A program made the position numbers and the translations under genes. The notes under the pieces are model-generated. The model ran no database searches, had not been told where the DNA came from, and saw only the letters and a list, made by a program, of their open reading frames with translations. From Persephonella sp. IF05-L8 (GTDB taxonomy: Bacteria; Aquificota; Aquificia; Aquificales; Hydrogenothermaceae), in the NCBI RefSeq assembly GCF_000703045.1, contig NZ_JNLJ01000001.1, positions 310,001 to 374,000 of the forward strand: a stretch of DNA of 64,000 nt, written 5' to 3'. Shown here one piece after another: positions 7,343 through 16,247 of the stretch (positions are counted from its first letter, which is position 1; each line of letters opens with the position of its first letter).

Positions 7343-8296
7343 ATGAAAATGGTTAAAACGGAAAAAGGCTATTTTTATAAGAAAGTATGTTTCTATTGCG
7401 GAAAGGAATTTCTTGGAAATATAAAAAGGAAGTTCTGCAGTTTTGAGTGCAGCATTAAATATAGGAGTGAAAATATATCTTATAATTTGAAATGTAAAAA
7501 TTGCGGAAAAAATTTTAAAGGGCATAATCCACGTCAATTTTATTGTCACACGTGCAAGGAAAATTTAAAAACACGTATATGCCAAAAATGTGGAAAAGTT
7601 TTCAAAGTTAACAAAGTTTTTGAGAAACAAAAATTTTGCAGCAAAGCTTGTGAAAGAAAATACAATTTTAATGAACACATATTTAACAAAATAGAAACAT
7701 TTGAACAGACTTACTGGTTTGGATTTTTAATGGGAGATGGTCATATAAGATATGATATTAAACGAAATGTAAGAGAACTAATTTTGGGATTATCGGAAAA
7801 AGATTATCTCCATATTATAAAGTTTGTAAAGTTTTTAGGATTTCAAGACAAAAATATACCTATAAAATACGATAAAAAAAGGAAATCCTATATTCTTAGA
7901 GTTGCAAGTAAAACTTTGGTTGAAAATTTAAAAGAAAACGGTTTCCCTATTAAAGACAAGACAAATAGAGCTTATATTCCTGATTTTAAAAAAAGTTTTC
8001 TAAAACAAGGTGCAATTTTAGGTCTCTTTGATGCTGATGGTTCTGCCTTTGTATCAGGTAAGGTCTTTTACATAAGCTTGTGTGGAACAAAAAGTGTATG
8101 TGAAACTTTTTCTGATTTTATGGGAATAGAAGATAAATTCATAAAAAAAATAAAATCAACTAATATTTATGAAATTAAAGTAGGAAAACAAAAGAAAGAA
8201 CTAATTTATAAATTCTATAAGAAACTATATCAGAATGCTCCTATTTATTTAGAAAGAAAAAAAGCCGTTTTTGAAAAGTTTTTAAAGAGTAAATAA
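7343..8296 (+). CDS. Free-standing LAGLIDADG homing endonuclease with three zinc knuckles
   Basis: 317 residues, lodged between nrdB and nrdA with only 17 and 16 bases on either side. The N-terminus has three treble-clef-like metal sites: C16-C19-C32-C36, C51-C54-C68-C71 and C80-C83-C99-C103. Two LAGLIDADG motifs follow: W-F-G-F-L-M-G-D-G at 125-133 and L-G-L-F-D-A-D-G at 226-233. This is the two-motif monomeric nuclease layout. No intein splice motifs and no intron sequence flank it, and both nrd genes are complete. It is more AT-rich than nrdA, has only a weak ribosome site, and is probably mobile. The cleavage target is likely in nrdA or nrdB (inference). Confidence 0.87.
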   Translation: MKMVKTEKGYFYKKVCFYCGKEFLGNIKRKFCSFECSIKYRSENISYNLKCKNCGKNFKGHNPRQFYCHTCKENLKTRICQKCGKVFKVNKVFEKQKFCSKACERKYNFNEHIFNKIETFEQTYWFGFLMGDGHIRYDIKRNVRELILGLSEKDYLHIIKFVKFLGFQDKNIPIKYDKKRKSYILRVASKTLVENLKENGFPIKDKTNRAYIPDFKKSFLKQGAILGLFDADGSAFVSGKVFYISLCGTKSVCETFSDFMGIEDKFIKKIKSTNIYEIKVGKQKKELIYKFYKKLYQNAPIYLERKKAVFEKFLKSK

Positions 8297-8312
8297 TACA
8301 AGGAGGTTATTC

Positions 8313-10712
8313 ATGCAAAGGATAGTTGTTAAGAGGGATGGAACAGAAGAAAAATTCCAGATGAAAAAGCTGATTAATGCTATATTTGCCCTTCTTGAAG
8401 GAATGGACATTCCTGACGATTATGAAATCGTGTTCAAAGTAGCAAAAGAGCTTGATTTGAAAATACCCGAGAGGGTTACAACACAGGAACTTGATACACT
8501 TGTCTTGAAAGCTATTGAACAGCTAATTCCAAAACATTACATATACGACACCCTTGCTGCAAAACAGCTTTTAAAATTGATTAATAGGGAGATAGACAAA
8601 AGATTTAGCTCTTTCAAAGAAGCTATTGAGTTTGGAGTAAAAGAAGGGCTCTATAAAAAAGAACTGCTGGATTTTGATATAGATTATCTGGAAAAGAATA
8701 TTGATTACTCAAGAGATACCCTCCTTGATTACTTTGGAATGACGACCTTGAAAGACAGATATTTTACAAGAGACAGGGAAGGAAACATAATAGAAAAACC
8801 CCAGTGGTTCTTTATGAGAGTTGCAATGGGAATTGGTAATAACGAGGAAGAAGTCCTGAAAGTCTATAACAAAATCTCTAAACTGGAATATCTCCACTCT
8901 ACACCAACCCTTTACAACTCAGGAACTTCCACAAACCAGTATAGTTCGTGCTATGTAAATGTTATAGATGATTCTCTTGAGTCAATAATGGACAAAGCCA
9001 AGGAAACTGCCTTCCTTGCAAAATATGCTGGTGGTGTCGGAACTGACGTTACAAGACTTAGAGCAACCGGCTCCAAAATACATTCCCTTAATGCAAAATC
9101 CTCGGGACCAATACCATTTATCAAAATATTTGACACCATCGTAAATGCCATACAACAAGGTGGTAGAAGAAGAAGCTCACAGGTTATGTATATGCAGCCA
9201 TGGCATTATGATATTGATGCTTTCTTAGACCTGAGGGAAACAACAGGAAATCCGTATTTTAGAACACCATCTCTAAATACCGCTGTCTGGATGCCAGATG
9301 AAATAATGAGAAGAATTAAAGAAGGAGAGCCTCTTTATCTATTTGACCCTGCAGAATGTCCGGAGCTTGTTGAAAGCTGGGGAGATGAGTTTACTAAAAA
9401 ATACTTTGAATGTATAGAAAAAGCAGAAACAGGGAAATTAAAACTCTGGAAAAAGATAGATTCACAGGACTGGTTCAAAAGATATCTGTTCAAACTGGCC
9501 AAAACAGGTCATCCATGGCTTACATTTAAAGATAGACACAATGAACACAACCCATGCCCAGAATATAGTGTCATAAACTCCAGCAATTTATGCACAGAAA
9601 TAAGTATTCCAAACTCCACAGAAAGCACTGCTGTATGTACACTTGCATCTGTTAATCTGTCCAAACACTTAAATGAAGACAAAACAGATATAGACTGGGA
9701 TAAGCTGAAAGATACAATAGAAACAATGGTTATGGCACTTGACAACATCCTGGACAAAAACTACTATCCATCAGAAGAATCCCGTAAAAACACTATGGAC
9801 TTAAGACCTCTGGGAATTGGTCTGATGGGATTTGCAGAAACATTGATAGAACTGGGTATACCTTATGACAGTGATGAAGCTGTAGAGTTTGCAGAAAAAG
9901 TGGCTAAGTTTATGAGGGATACTGCTTATACCAAGTCTGAAGAACTGGCAGAAGAAAAAGGTGCATTCCCACACTACGAAGAGATGAAAGAAAAAGGCAA
10001 ACCATACCCATATCCTCCGAGAAGAAATGCAGTCTTACTTGCCATTGCACCAACAGCCTCTATTTCAATAATTGCTGGAACAACATCCTCAATTGATAGC
10101 TACTTCTCCAATGTTTACTCAAGGGATACTCTCTCAGGTAAGTTTATCGTTGTGAACAAACAACTTATGAAAAAACTTGAAGAGCTTGATATGTGGAATG
10201 AAGAAATGGCAGAAAAGATTAAAGCAAACGGTGGCTCAATCCAGTATATAGATGAGTTAGATGGCAAGATTAATAAAGCACTGTTTAAAGGTGCTTATGA
10301 GATACATCCAAAAAGACAGATAAATATAGCAGCAGCGTTCCAGAAATATGTTGACCAGGCAGTATCCAAATCTATATATATAGAAGAAGACCTTAGAGGA
10401 GATATGTTTGATATCTATATGTATGCCTGGGAAAAAGGTCTTAAATCCACTTACTACTGCTTTATTGATAAGACAGTCAAAGGCGAAAAATATACACAAA
10501 AAGTTAACAAAAGAGGAACAAGAAGAGGTTTTGGCCTGAGAAAAACAAAAGAAGAAACTCCACAAACAACAATAGAAGATGATATCCAGGAGATTGAAAG
10601 AATGGCAAGGGAAAAATATGGAGATGAAGTCGTAGATAAAGTTAAATCAGGAGATATAGATGCCTGTCCAACAGACCCACTTCTAAATAAGATTTGCCCA
10701 AGCTGTGAATAA
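8313..10712 (+). CDS. nrdA: Ribonucleoside-diphosphate reductase, alpha (R1) subunit
   Basis: The catalytic subunit reduces NDPs to dNDPs. Residues 1-95 form an N-terminal ATP-cone (V-K-R-D-G start) for dATP/ATP activity control. The redox-active Cys lies in S-S-C-Y-V, the thiyl-radical Cys in N-S-S-N-L-C-T-E, the Y-Y pair of the radical path in S-T-Y-Y-C, and the C-terminal shuttle pair is C795-P-S-C798-E. At 799 residues it is full length and contains no intein. AAGGAGG precedes the start. It is followed by a strong hairpin terminator. Confidence 0.97.
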   Translation: MQRIVVKRDGTEEKFQMKKLINAIFALLEGMDIPDDYEIVFKVAKELDLKIPERVTTQELDTLVLKAIEQLIPKHYIYDTLAAKQLLKLINREIDKRFSSFKEAIEFGVKEGLYKKELLDFDIDYLEKNIDYSRDTLLDYFGMTTLKDRYFTRDREGNIIEKPQWFFMRVAMGIGNNEEEVLKVYNKISKLEYLHSTPTLYNSGTSTNQYSSCYVNVIDDSLESIMDKAKETAFLAKYAGGVGTDVTRLRATGSKIHSLNAKSSGPIPFIKIFDTIVNAIQQGGRRRSSQVMYMQPWHYDIDAFLDLRETTGNPYFRTPSLNTAVWMPDEIMRRIKEGEPLYLFDPAECPELVESWGDEFTKKYFECIEKAETGKLKLWKKIDSQDWFKRYLFKLAKTGHPWLTFKDRHNEHNPCPEYSVINSSNLCTEISIPNSTESTAVCTLASVNLSKHLNEDKTDIDWDKLKDTIETMVMALDNILDKNYYPSEESRKNTMDLRPLGIGLMGFAETLIELGIPYDSDEAVEFAEKVAKFMRDTAYTKSEELAEEKGAFPHYEEMKEKGKPYPYPPRRNAVLLAIAPTASISIIAGTTSSIDSYFSNVYSRDTLSGKFIVVNKQLMKKLEELDMWNEEMAEKIKANGGSIQYIDELDGKINKALFKGAYEIHPKRQINIAAAFQKYVDQAVSKSIYIEEDLRGDMFDIYMYAWEKGLKSTYYCFIDKTVKGEKYTQKVNKRGTRRGFGLRKTKEETPQTTIEDDIQEIERMAREKYGDEVVDKVKSGDIDACPTDPLLNKICPSCE

Positions 10713-10739
10713 AAAAAGGGGCTTAGCTGCCCCTTTTTT
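10713..10739. terminator. Bidirectional intrinsic terminator between nrdA and the Crp/Fnr gene
   Basis: A GGGGC stem (10718-10722), a six-base loop TTAGCT and GCCCC (10729-10733) are flanked by an A run on one side and six T on the other. It can therefore terminate nrdA (rightward) and the converging regulator gene (leftward), whose stop codon lies within the T run. Confidence 0.88.
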
Positions 10740-11371
10740 CATTGCATATCTTCTAAAATTTCCTGTATTTTTTGTTTATTAACCTTTATAACTGTCCTTT
10801 CAATAATAAGCCCTTCCTCTTTAAGCTCTTTTAATGTTCTGGATAAGGTTTCGGGAGATACATTCAAAATAGATGCAATTTTATTTTTATTGAGGGTGAA
10901 AAACAGGTCTTCATGGTCTCTTAAAAATTTAAGAATTTTCTTTTTTGCATTTTTTTCAACCAGATTTTCACAGTACTCATAATTTTTTTGAATTTTAGAG
11001 GCTAAAAGTTTCATAAATTCCCATTCCAGTTTAAAATTACCTTTAAGCATATTAAAAAAAGGTTTTTTTTCTATCAACAAAACTTCCCCATCTGTTTCCA
11101 TTTCAGCAGATATAGGGAAAGGTATTTCTTTTATAGCAGCGAACTCTCCAACAAAACATCCGGGTAATATGTAATTCAAAGTAATATCTCTACCATTTGA
11201 AAAATTCGTTTTAAAAACTTTAACCACACCATGTATAAGGTAATACAAGAATTCTGGGATATCTCCTTCGTAGAAAATAATATCTCCCTTGGTAAACTTT
11301 TTAAGATGGGATATTTTTTGTAATTGACTGAACTCTTCTTCATTTAGATGAGGAAAAATATCAATTTTCAT
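10739..11371 (-). CDS. Crp/Fnr family transcriptional regulator (DNR/NnrR-like candidate)
   Basis: 210 residues: a cyclic-nucleotide-binding-fold sensor (G-D-I-I-F-Y-E-G ... G-E-F-A-A), a dimer helix (~110-140), and a C-terminal winged helix with I-A-S-I-L-N-V-S-P-E-T-L-S-R-T-L-K-E-L. The recognition helix has the E-x-x-S-R pattern of FNR/DNR proteins, matching the TTGAT-N4-ATCAA sites found nearby. There is no N-terminal Cys cluster, so it is not an iron-sulfur FNR; a heme/NO-type (DNR/NnrR) sensor is plausible. It is divergent from the nos operon, which fits a role as its activator. Confidence 0.88.
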   Translation of the reverse strand: MKIDIFPHLNEEEFSQLQKISHLKKFTKGDIIFYEGDIPEFLYYLIHGVVKVFKTNFSNGRDITLNYILPGCFVGEFAAIKEIPFPISAEMETDGEVLLIEKKPFFNMLKGNFKLEWEFMKLLASKIQKNYEYCENLVEKNAKKKILKFLRDHEDLFFTLNKNKIASILNVSPETLSRTLKELKEEGLIIERTVIKVNKQKIQEILEDMQ

Positions 11372-11441
11372 AACTTTCTCCGTTGGGTATCATTCCCCTT
11401 ATCTTGCCTAATAATAATCCATAATTAACCTTAATCAATCC

Positions 11442-11455
11442 TTGATATTCGTCAA
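11442..11455. promoter_or_regulatory. FNR/DNR-type box upstream of the nos operon
   Basis: TTGAT-ATTC-GTCAA matches TTGAT-N4-ATCAA at 9 of 10 arm positions. It is centred 65 bases before the first cytochrome start and 77 bases before the divergent Crp/Fnr gene. A TTAAAT at 11482-11487 could be the -10 element, placing the box about 45 bases upstream of transcription start. Confidence 0.65.
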
Positions 11456-11513
11456 TGCACAAATTCTACTTGCACATTAGCTTAAATAAAGGATAAAAAA
11501 GGGAGGTATCAGT

Positions 11514-11876
11514 ATGAGAAAATTTCTATCTATATTAGCTATTACAGGATTAGTAGTATCAATTGCTGCTGCAGAAGACGTAGCCAAGCAGGTTGAAGAG
11601 CTTGCTAATAAATATGGATGTGGCGGATGTCACGCTGTTGATAAGGTTAAACAGGGACCACCTTATAGAATAGTTGCAAAGGAATATAAAGGAAAGCCAA
11701 ATGCAAAAGAGACCCTTGTTAAAAGTATACTTGGTGGTTCCATGATGAAATGGCAAAAATTAAGCAAAAAATACGGCATCAAGATTAAAGCAGCATATAT
11801 GCCAGCCCAACATGGAGTTGACAAAGAAAAAGCAGAAAAAATTGTTGATTTAATTCTTAAGTTAGATACTAAGTAA
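11514..11876 (+). CDS. Periplasmic monoheme c-type cytochrome, first gene of nos operon
   Basis: 120 residues with a Sec signal peptide (about 1-20, ending A-A-A-E) and one heme site C36-G-G-C39-H40. The likely distal ligand is the Met in Y-M-P-A-Q. It resembles cytochrome c551/c552-type carriers. Lying 17 bases before nosZ and behind the FNR/DNR box, it is a probable electron donor to NosZ. It also resembles the small cytochrome at the end of the operon (17748-18149). GGGAGG precedes the ATG. Confidence 0.9.
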   Translation: MRKFLSILAITGLVVSIAAAEDVAKQVEELANKYGCGGCHAVDKVKQGPPYRIVAKEYKGKPNAKETLVKSILGGSMMKWQKLSKKYGIKIKAAYMPAQHGVDKEKAEKIVDLILKLDTK

Positions 11877-11893
11877 AAAAGGAGGGAAAAGTT

Positions 11894-13852
11894 ATGAAAT
11901 CTAAAGTCAAGCTGGCACTGTTTTCGGCAGTGACAGCTGGGCTTCTTTCTTTGCCATCACAGGCACAGAGCCCAGCAGAAAAGGTTTATGTGCCCCATGG
12001 TAAGCATGACGAGTTTTATGCTTTTCTATCAGGGGGTTACAATGGGCAGCTCAGTGTTTATGGGCTTCCTTCAGGTAGATTATTAAAAGTTATTCCTGTA
12101 TTCTCTGTCTTTCCGATGAACGGTTATGGATATTCAGAGGAAACAAAAGCAATGCTAATGACCAGCCATGGATTTATTCCATGGGGAGACACACACCATC
12201 CTGAACTGTCCCAAACTAATGGAGTACCAGACGGTAGATGGATATTTATTAACGAAAACAACACACCAAGGGTAGCAAGAATTGACCTGAAAACCTTTGA
12301 AACAACAGAAATTCTTGAAATTCCATTTTCCGCAGGAAACCACGCTTCTACATTTGTTACTCCTGACACAAAATACATAACAGCAGCAACAAGATTTTCC
12401 ATTCCTATTCCACAGAAGGATGTTCCTATTGCAGAATACAAAAAATATTTCAAAGGAACATTAACATTTATTAGAGCTGACCAACCAGGAAAAATGGATA
12501 TTGCATTCCAGATACTTGTTCCAGGTTATGACTACGACCTGGCACACTGTGGTAAAGGGCCATCTTATGGATGGTGTTTCTTCACATCATATAACACAGA
12601 ACAGGCTCATACTCTCCTTGAAATCAATGCTTCTATGAGAGATAAAGACTATATTGCAGCTGTTAACTGGAAAAGAGCAGAGGAGTGTATAGCACAGGGT
12701 AAATACAAAGAGGTTAAAACAAAATATGCCCATAACTACAGACCTGATGAAGGAGATAGAATAGCAAGAACAGAGTGGAAAACAAGTGTTAAATGGATAA
12801 TTCCTAAAGAATGTCCAGGAGTAGTTTATTATCTACCAACACCTAAATCACCACACGGTGTTGATGTGTCTCCAGATGGAGAATACATCATAGGTGGTGG
12901 TAAACTTGCAACAGTTATACCAATCCACTCTTTCTCAAAAATGATAAATGCTATTAAAAACAAACAGTTTGCTGGAGAAGTTGATGGAATTCCTATCCTG
13001 AAATATGAAGCTATAAACCACTGTGAACTTCCAAACCCATGTCTTGGGCCTCTGCATACCGAATTTGATGGAAAAGGACATGCTTATACATCATGTTTCA
13101 TTTCTTCAGACGTTGTTTACTACGATTATAAAAAATGTAAAATCCTTGGACATGTTCCAACATACTACTCTGTTGGACACCTGATGATACCTGGTGGTGA
13201 TTCTGCAAAACCATGGGGTAAATATCTCCTGCCTATGAACAAAATTACAAAAGATGTGTTCCTACCAACAGGTCCAGAACTACCACACGCAGGACAGCTT
13301 TATGATATTTCTGTTAATGTTGAAACAACTAAACCACAATTCCTGCTTGACCTTGCAGAACTTGGCGAACCACACTATGCACAGGCTATTCCTGCAAAAA
13401 TCCTTGCTCCAAAAACAACTAAAATATTTGAACTTGAGAAAAATACCCACCCTTACGCTACAAAATCTGAAGAAGAAGCAAAAGTTGTTAGAAAAGGAAA
13501 TGAGGTTCATATCTATATGACAGCTATCAGGTCACACTTTACACCTGATAATATTGAAGGAATTAAGGTTGGAGATACTGTTTACTTCCACGTAACAAAT
13601 ATTGAGCAAGACTGGGATATTCCTCACGGATTTGCTGTATTTGGAGCCAGAAATACTAACCTCCTTATTATGCCTGGAGAAACACTTACACTCAAATGGA
13701 AACCACAAAAACCAGGAGTTTATCCATTCTACTGCACAGACTTCTGCTCTGCTCTCCACCAGGAAATGCAAGGATATGTGAGAGTATCTCCTGCAGATGC
13801 TAACGTACCTATTAAGTACGGCACCGGTGAAGAAATGCACGTAGTAAAATAA
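11894..13852 (+). CDS. nosZ: Nitrous oxide reductase, clade II (Sec-exported)
   Basis: Reduces N2O to N2 in the periplasm with a CuZ centre and a CuA centre. The N-terminus is a plain Sec signal (K-V-K ... S-Q-A-Q) without twin arginine, the hallmark of clade II (atypical) NosZ. The beta-propeller supplies His ligands, for example in D-T-H-H-P-E-L-S. The C-terminal cupredoxin domain holds CuA: C-T-D-F-C-S-A-L-H-Q-E-M. 652 residues, complete. AAAAAGGAGGG precedes the start. No nosR or nosX is present here, also typical for clade II clusters. Confidence 0.97.
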   Translation: MKSKVKLALFSAVTAGLLSLPSQAQSPAEKVYVPHGKHDEFYAFLSGGYNGQLSVYGLPSGRLLKVIPVFSVFPMNGYGYSEETKAMLMTSHGFIPWGDTHHPELSQTNGVPDGRWIFINENNTPRVARIDLKTFETTEILEIPFSAGNHASTFVTPDTKYITAATRFSIPIPQKDVPIAEYKKYFKGTLTFIRADQPGKMDIAFQILVPGYDYDLAHCGKGPSYGWCFFTSYNTEQAHTLLEINASMRDKDYIAAVNWKRAEECIAQGKYKEVKTKYAHNYRPDEGDRIARTEWKTSVKWIIPKECPGVVYYLPTPKSPHGVDVSPDGEYIIGGGKLATVIPIHSFSKMINAIKNKQFAGEVDGIPILKYEAINHCELPNPCLGPLHTEFDGKGHAYTSCFISSDVVYYDYKKCKILGHVPTYYSVGHLMIPGGDSAKPWGKYLLPMNKITKDVFLPTGPELPHAGQLYDISVNVETTKPQFLLDLAELGEPHYAQAIPAKILAPKTTKIFELEKNTHPYATKSEEEAKVVRKGNEVHIYMTAIRSHFTPDNIEGIKVGDTVYFHVTNIEQDWDIPHGFAVFGARNTNLLIMPGETLTLKWKPQKPGVYPFYCTDFCSALHQEMQGYVRVSPADANVPIKYGTGEEMHVVK

Positions 13853-13865
13853 GGAGGTATAAAAT

Positions 13866-14447
13866 ATGAGCTGGCTTTCTCGAGGGCTGATTGCCCTCGC
13901 TTCTTTAATAATGATAGGAATTTACTTTAAACCTTTATGGGAAATAACTTTATATGCTCCACAGTATAAAGAAGGACTTAGAATGATAATATGGGTAAAT
14001 AAAATACAGGGTGGAACTCCCCATGATTTAAGAAATATAAACTTACTAAACCACTATGTTGGTATGAAAAAAATAGACCCAAATTCTATTCCTGAACTAA
14101 AAATACTCCCCTTGATATTTGGTTTTATGATTTTATTTGGATTTATTGTTGCTATAACAGGAAATAAAAAATTACTTTATACATGGGTAATATTAATAAC
14201 GATTATTGGGATAGCCTCTCTTGTAGATTTCTGGTGGTGGGAGTATGATTATGGGCATAACCTGAACCCCCATGCACCGATAAAAATTCCAGGAATGGCT
14301 TATCAACCTCCTATGTTTGGCTGTAAAAACCTTCTTAATTTTAAAGCCTGTGCATTTCCATCAACAGGTACATACTTGCTGGCACTGTCAGGTGTACTTG
14401 GTGTTTTAGCTGCTGGCATAGAAATTTTGAGAGGTAGAAGGTCTTGA
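13866..14447 (+). CDS. Nos-cluster integral membrane protein (NosB-like position)
   Basis: 193 residues with about four to five membrane segments (residues ~5-25, 95-115, 120-140 and 170-190 are clearest). Between the first two is a long, probably extracytoplasmic loop containing N-L-L-N-H-Y-V-G-M-K-K-I. Conserved His, Met and two Cys (in F-G-C-K-N and K-A-C-A-F) could bind copper or act in redox chemistry. Genes for such a membrane protein follow nosZ in clade II clusters, where one is called nosB; I cannot confirm homology from sequence alone, so no symbol is given. The ribosome site AAGGAGG is strong. Confidence 0.75.
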   Translation: MSWLSRGLIALASLIMIGIYFKPLWEITLYAPQYKEGLRMIIWVNKIQGGTPHDLRNINLLNHYVGMKKIDPNSIPELKILPLIFGFMILFGFIVAITGNKKLLYTWVILITIIGIASLVDFWWWEYDYGHNLNPHAPIKIPGMAYQPPMFGCKNLLNFKACAFPSTGTYLLALSGVLGVLAAGIEILRGRRS

Positions 14448-14968
14448 TGAAAAGAAAAATAATTCAAACATTTATTTTACTTATGGCTCCAGCAGTTATT
14501 TTTTTCCTTTCAGAAAGTTGTCAAAAGAAAGAATTATCTCCTGTTCCTATAAATTACGGACAGGATGAGTGTGCTTATTGCCGGATGAAAATCACAGACC
14601 CAAGATACGGGTCAGAATTACTTCTAAAAACCGGGAAAGCATACAAATTTGATAGTGTAGAATGTCTGGCAGCATTTTATATGGAGTATAAAGACAAAAA
14701 TAAAATACATTCTCTATGGGTTCCTGATTTTCTAACAAAAGAATTTATTCCAGCTGAAAAAGCCCTTTATTTACGAGCAAAAGATTTACCCAGCCCTATG
14801 GGACTAAATTTATCTGCTTTCAAAAATAAACAAGAATTAGAAAAAGTAAAGCAAAAATATGGTGGTGAAATATTAAATTGGCAACAGGTTCTTCATCTTG
14901 TACAGAAAGAATGGTTGGAAAATAAACACAAAATGCACAAGCACCAGCATAAACATATGAACATGTAA
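14447..14968 (+). CDS. nosL: NosL copper-delivery lipoprotein
   Basis: NosL binds Cu(I) and supplies it for NosZ assembly together with NosDFY. 173 residues; a hydrophobic signal ends at C25 (L-S-E-S-C-Q), a probable lipid-attachment Cys though the lipobox is not perfect. Then come the family motif C42-A-Y-C45-R-M-K-I-T-D-P-R and K-F-D-S-V-E-C-L-A. The C-terminus is rich in His and Met (H-K-M-H-K-H-Q-H-K-H-M-N-M), a likely extra copper site. The ATG at 14447 overlaps the previous stop (TGATG) and is preferred to the TTG three bases upstream. Confidence 0.93.
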   Translation: MKRKIIQTFILLMAPAVIFFLSESCQKKELSPVPINYGQDECAYCRMKITDPRYGSELLLKTGKAYKFDSVECLAAFYMEYKDKNKIHSLWVPDFLTKEFIPAEKALYLRAKDLPSPMGLNLSAFKNKQELEKVKQKYGGEILNWQQVLHLVQKEWLENKHKMHKHQHKHMNM

Positions 14969-14969
14969 A

Positions 14970-16247
14970 ATGAAAAAACTCCTCTGCATAAAGGCAGTGT
15001 TTCTTCTTATTATCACTTCATTATACGCAAAGACTATAATAGTATGTCCAAATTGTGAAATCTCCTCCATTAAAAAAGCTCTCCAGATAGCTCAAGATGG
15101 AGATACTATTTTAATAAAAAAAGGAATTTACAAAGAAGGAAATATTCTTGTAAAAAAATCTGTAAAGCTGATAGGAGAAGATTATCCCATTATTGATGGA
15201 GAAAAAAAATATGAAGTTATCACTGTAAAAGCAAACAATGTTGTTGTTAAAGGACTAATTATTCAAAATTCAGGAAAGAGCGATATAGAGGATATAGCAG
15301 GAATAAAATTTTTTAGAACTAAGAAATGCCGTATTGAAAACTGTATTATAAAAAATAACTTCTGGGGAATTTATTTTGCAGCATCAAAAGAAGGAGTAAT
15401 CAAAAATAATATTATTGAAGGTCCAGCCCGTTTAGAGTACCTAAAATCAGCTTTTGGTCATACTATTGAAACCAACTTTGGTAATGGCATACATCTATGG
15501 CATTGTAAAAATATGCTGGTAGAAGGAAACCATGTTAAAAACCACAGGGATGGAATTTATTTTGAGTTTGTCAAAAACAGCACCATTATTAACAATATAA
15601 GTGAGGAAAACCTAAGATACGGACTTCATTTTATGTTTTCCCACAGGGATAATTATATAAATAATGTTTTCAGGCGAAACGGGGCTGGAGTTGCTGTTAT
15701 GTATACAAAGCATGTTTATATGGCAAGAAACAAATTTGAGTATAACTGGGGAACCCAGTCCTATGGAATTTTACTAAAAGAGATTTACGACAGTTATATG
15801 TATCACAATATTTTTTATAAAAACACCACAGGAATATTTGCAGATAATACAAACAGGACAGTTATAATAGAAAATGATTTTATAGAAAATGGATGGGCAA
15901 TACGAATATGGGCTAATTCACAGGATAATTTATTTAAACATAATAATTTTATAGCAAATACCTTCAATGTAGCCACAAACAGTTTTCAAAACCCCAATAA
16001 ATATGAAGAAAACTACTGGAGCGATTACAAAGGATATGACCTTGACCATGATGGGATTGGAGATGTTCCTTACCGACCTGTTTCTTTATTTGGATACTTA
16101 ACAGAAAATTATCCCCAATCCATTATTCTCAGCAGAAGTTTTTTTGTTTATCTGATAGACCTTACAGAAAGAATGTTCCCTATGCTAATTCCATCAAGTC
16201 TGGAAGATAAAAAACCTCTTATGAGGAGACATGAATGGTCAAAGTAA
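14970..16247 (+). CDS. nosD: NosD, periplasmic beta-helix copper-maturation protein
   Basis: NosD works with the NosFY ABC transporter to insert copper or sulfur into the CuZ centre of NosZ. After a signal peptide (about 1-20) the 425-residue protein consists of repeated right-handed beta-helix coils (many N-N-I-I, G-I-Y-F and N-x-F repeats). It ends with the family-typical D-x-D-x-D-G-I-G-D-V-P-Y-R-P segment (~355-370). Start lies one base after the nosL stop; the end overlaps nosF by 13 bases. Confidence 0.95.
   Translation: MKKLLCIKAVFLLIITSLYAKTIIVCPNCEISSIKKALQIAQDGDTILIKKGIYKEGNILVKKSVKLIGEDYPIIDGEKKYEVITVKANNVVVKGLIIQNSGKSDIEDIAGIKFFRTKKCRIENCIIKNNFWGIYFAASKEGVIKNNIIEGPARLEYLKSAFGHTIETNFGNGIHLWHCKNMLVEGNHVKNHRDGIYFEFVKNSTIINNISEENLRYGLHFMFSHRDNYINNVFRRNGAGVAVMYTKHVYMARNKFEYNWGTQSYGILLKEIYDSYMYHNIFYKNTTGIFADNTNRTVIIENDFIENGWAIRIWANSQDNLFKHNNFIANTFNVATNSFQNPNKYEENYWSDYKGYDLDHDGIGDVPYRPVSLFGYLTENYPQSIILSRSFFVYLIDLTERMFPMLIPSSLEDKKPLMRRHEWSK

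Noticed and set aside
7326-8312. Homing endonuclease as part of an intron or an intein of nrdB or nrdA
   Set aside because: nrdB ends and nrdA begins with complete, typical termini, the flanks are only 16-17 bases, and there are no splice-site Cys/Ser/Asn motifs at the ends of the nuclease. It is free-standing.
10739-11371. Regulator as an oxygen-sensing iron-sulfur FNR
   Set aside because: The N-terminus has no Cys cluster and only two Cys occur in the whole protein, so an FNR-type [4Fe-4S] site is not possible. DNR/NnrR-like or another Crp group fits better.
13254-13520. Frames inside nosZ on both strands (88 and 76 codons)
   Set aside because: They lie wholly within the conserved nosZ coding region and show no signal, motif or ribosome site.
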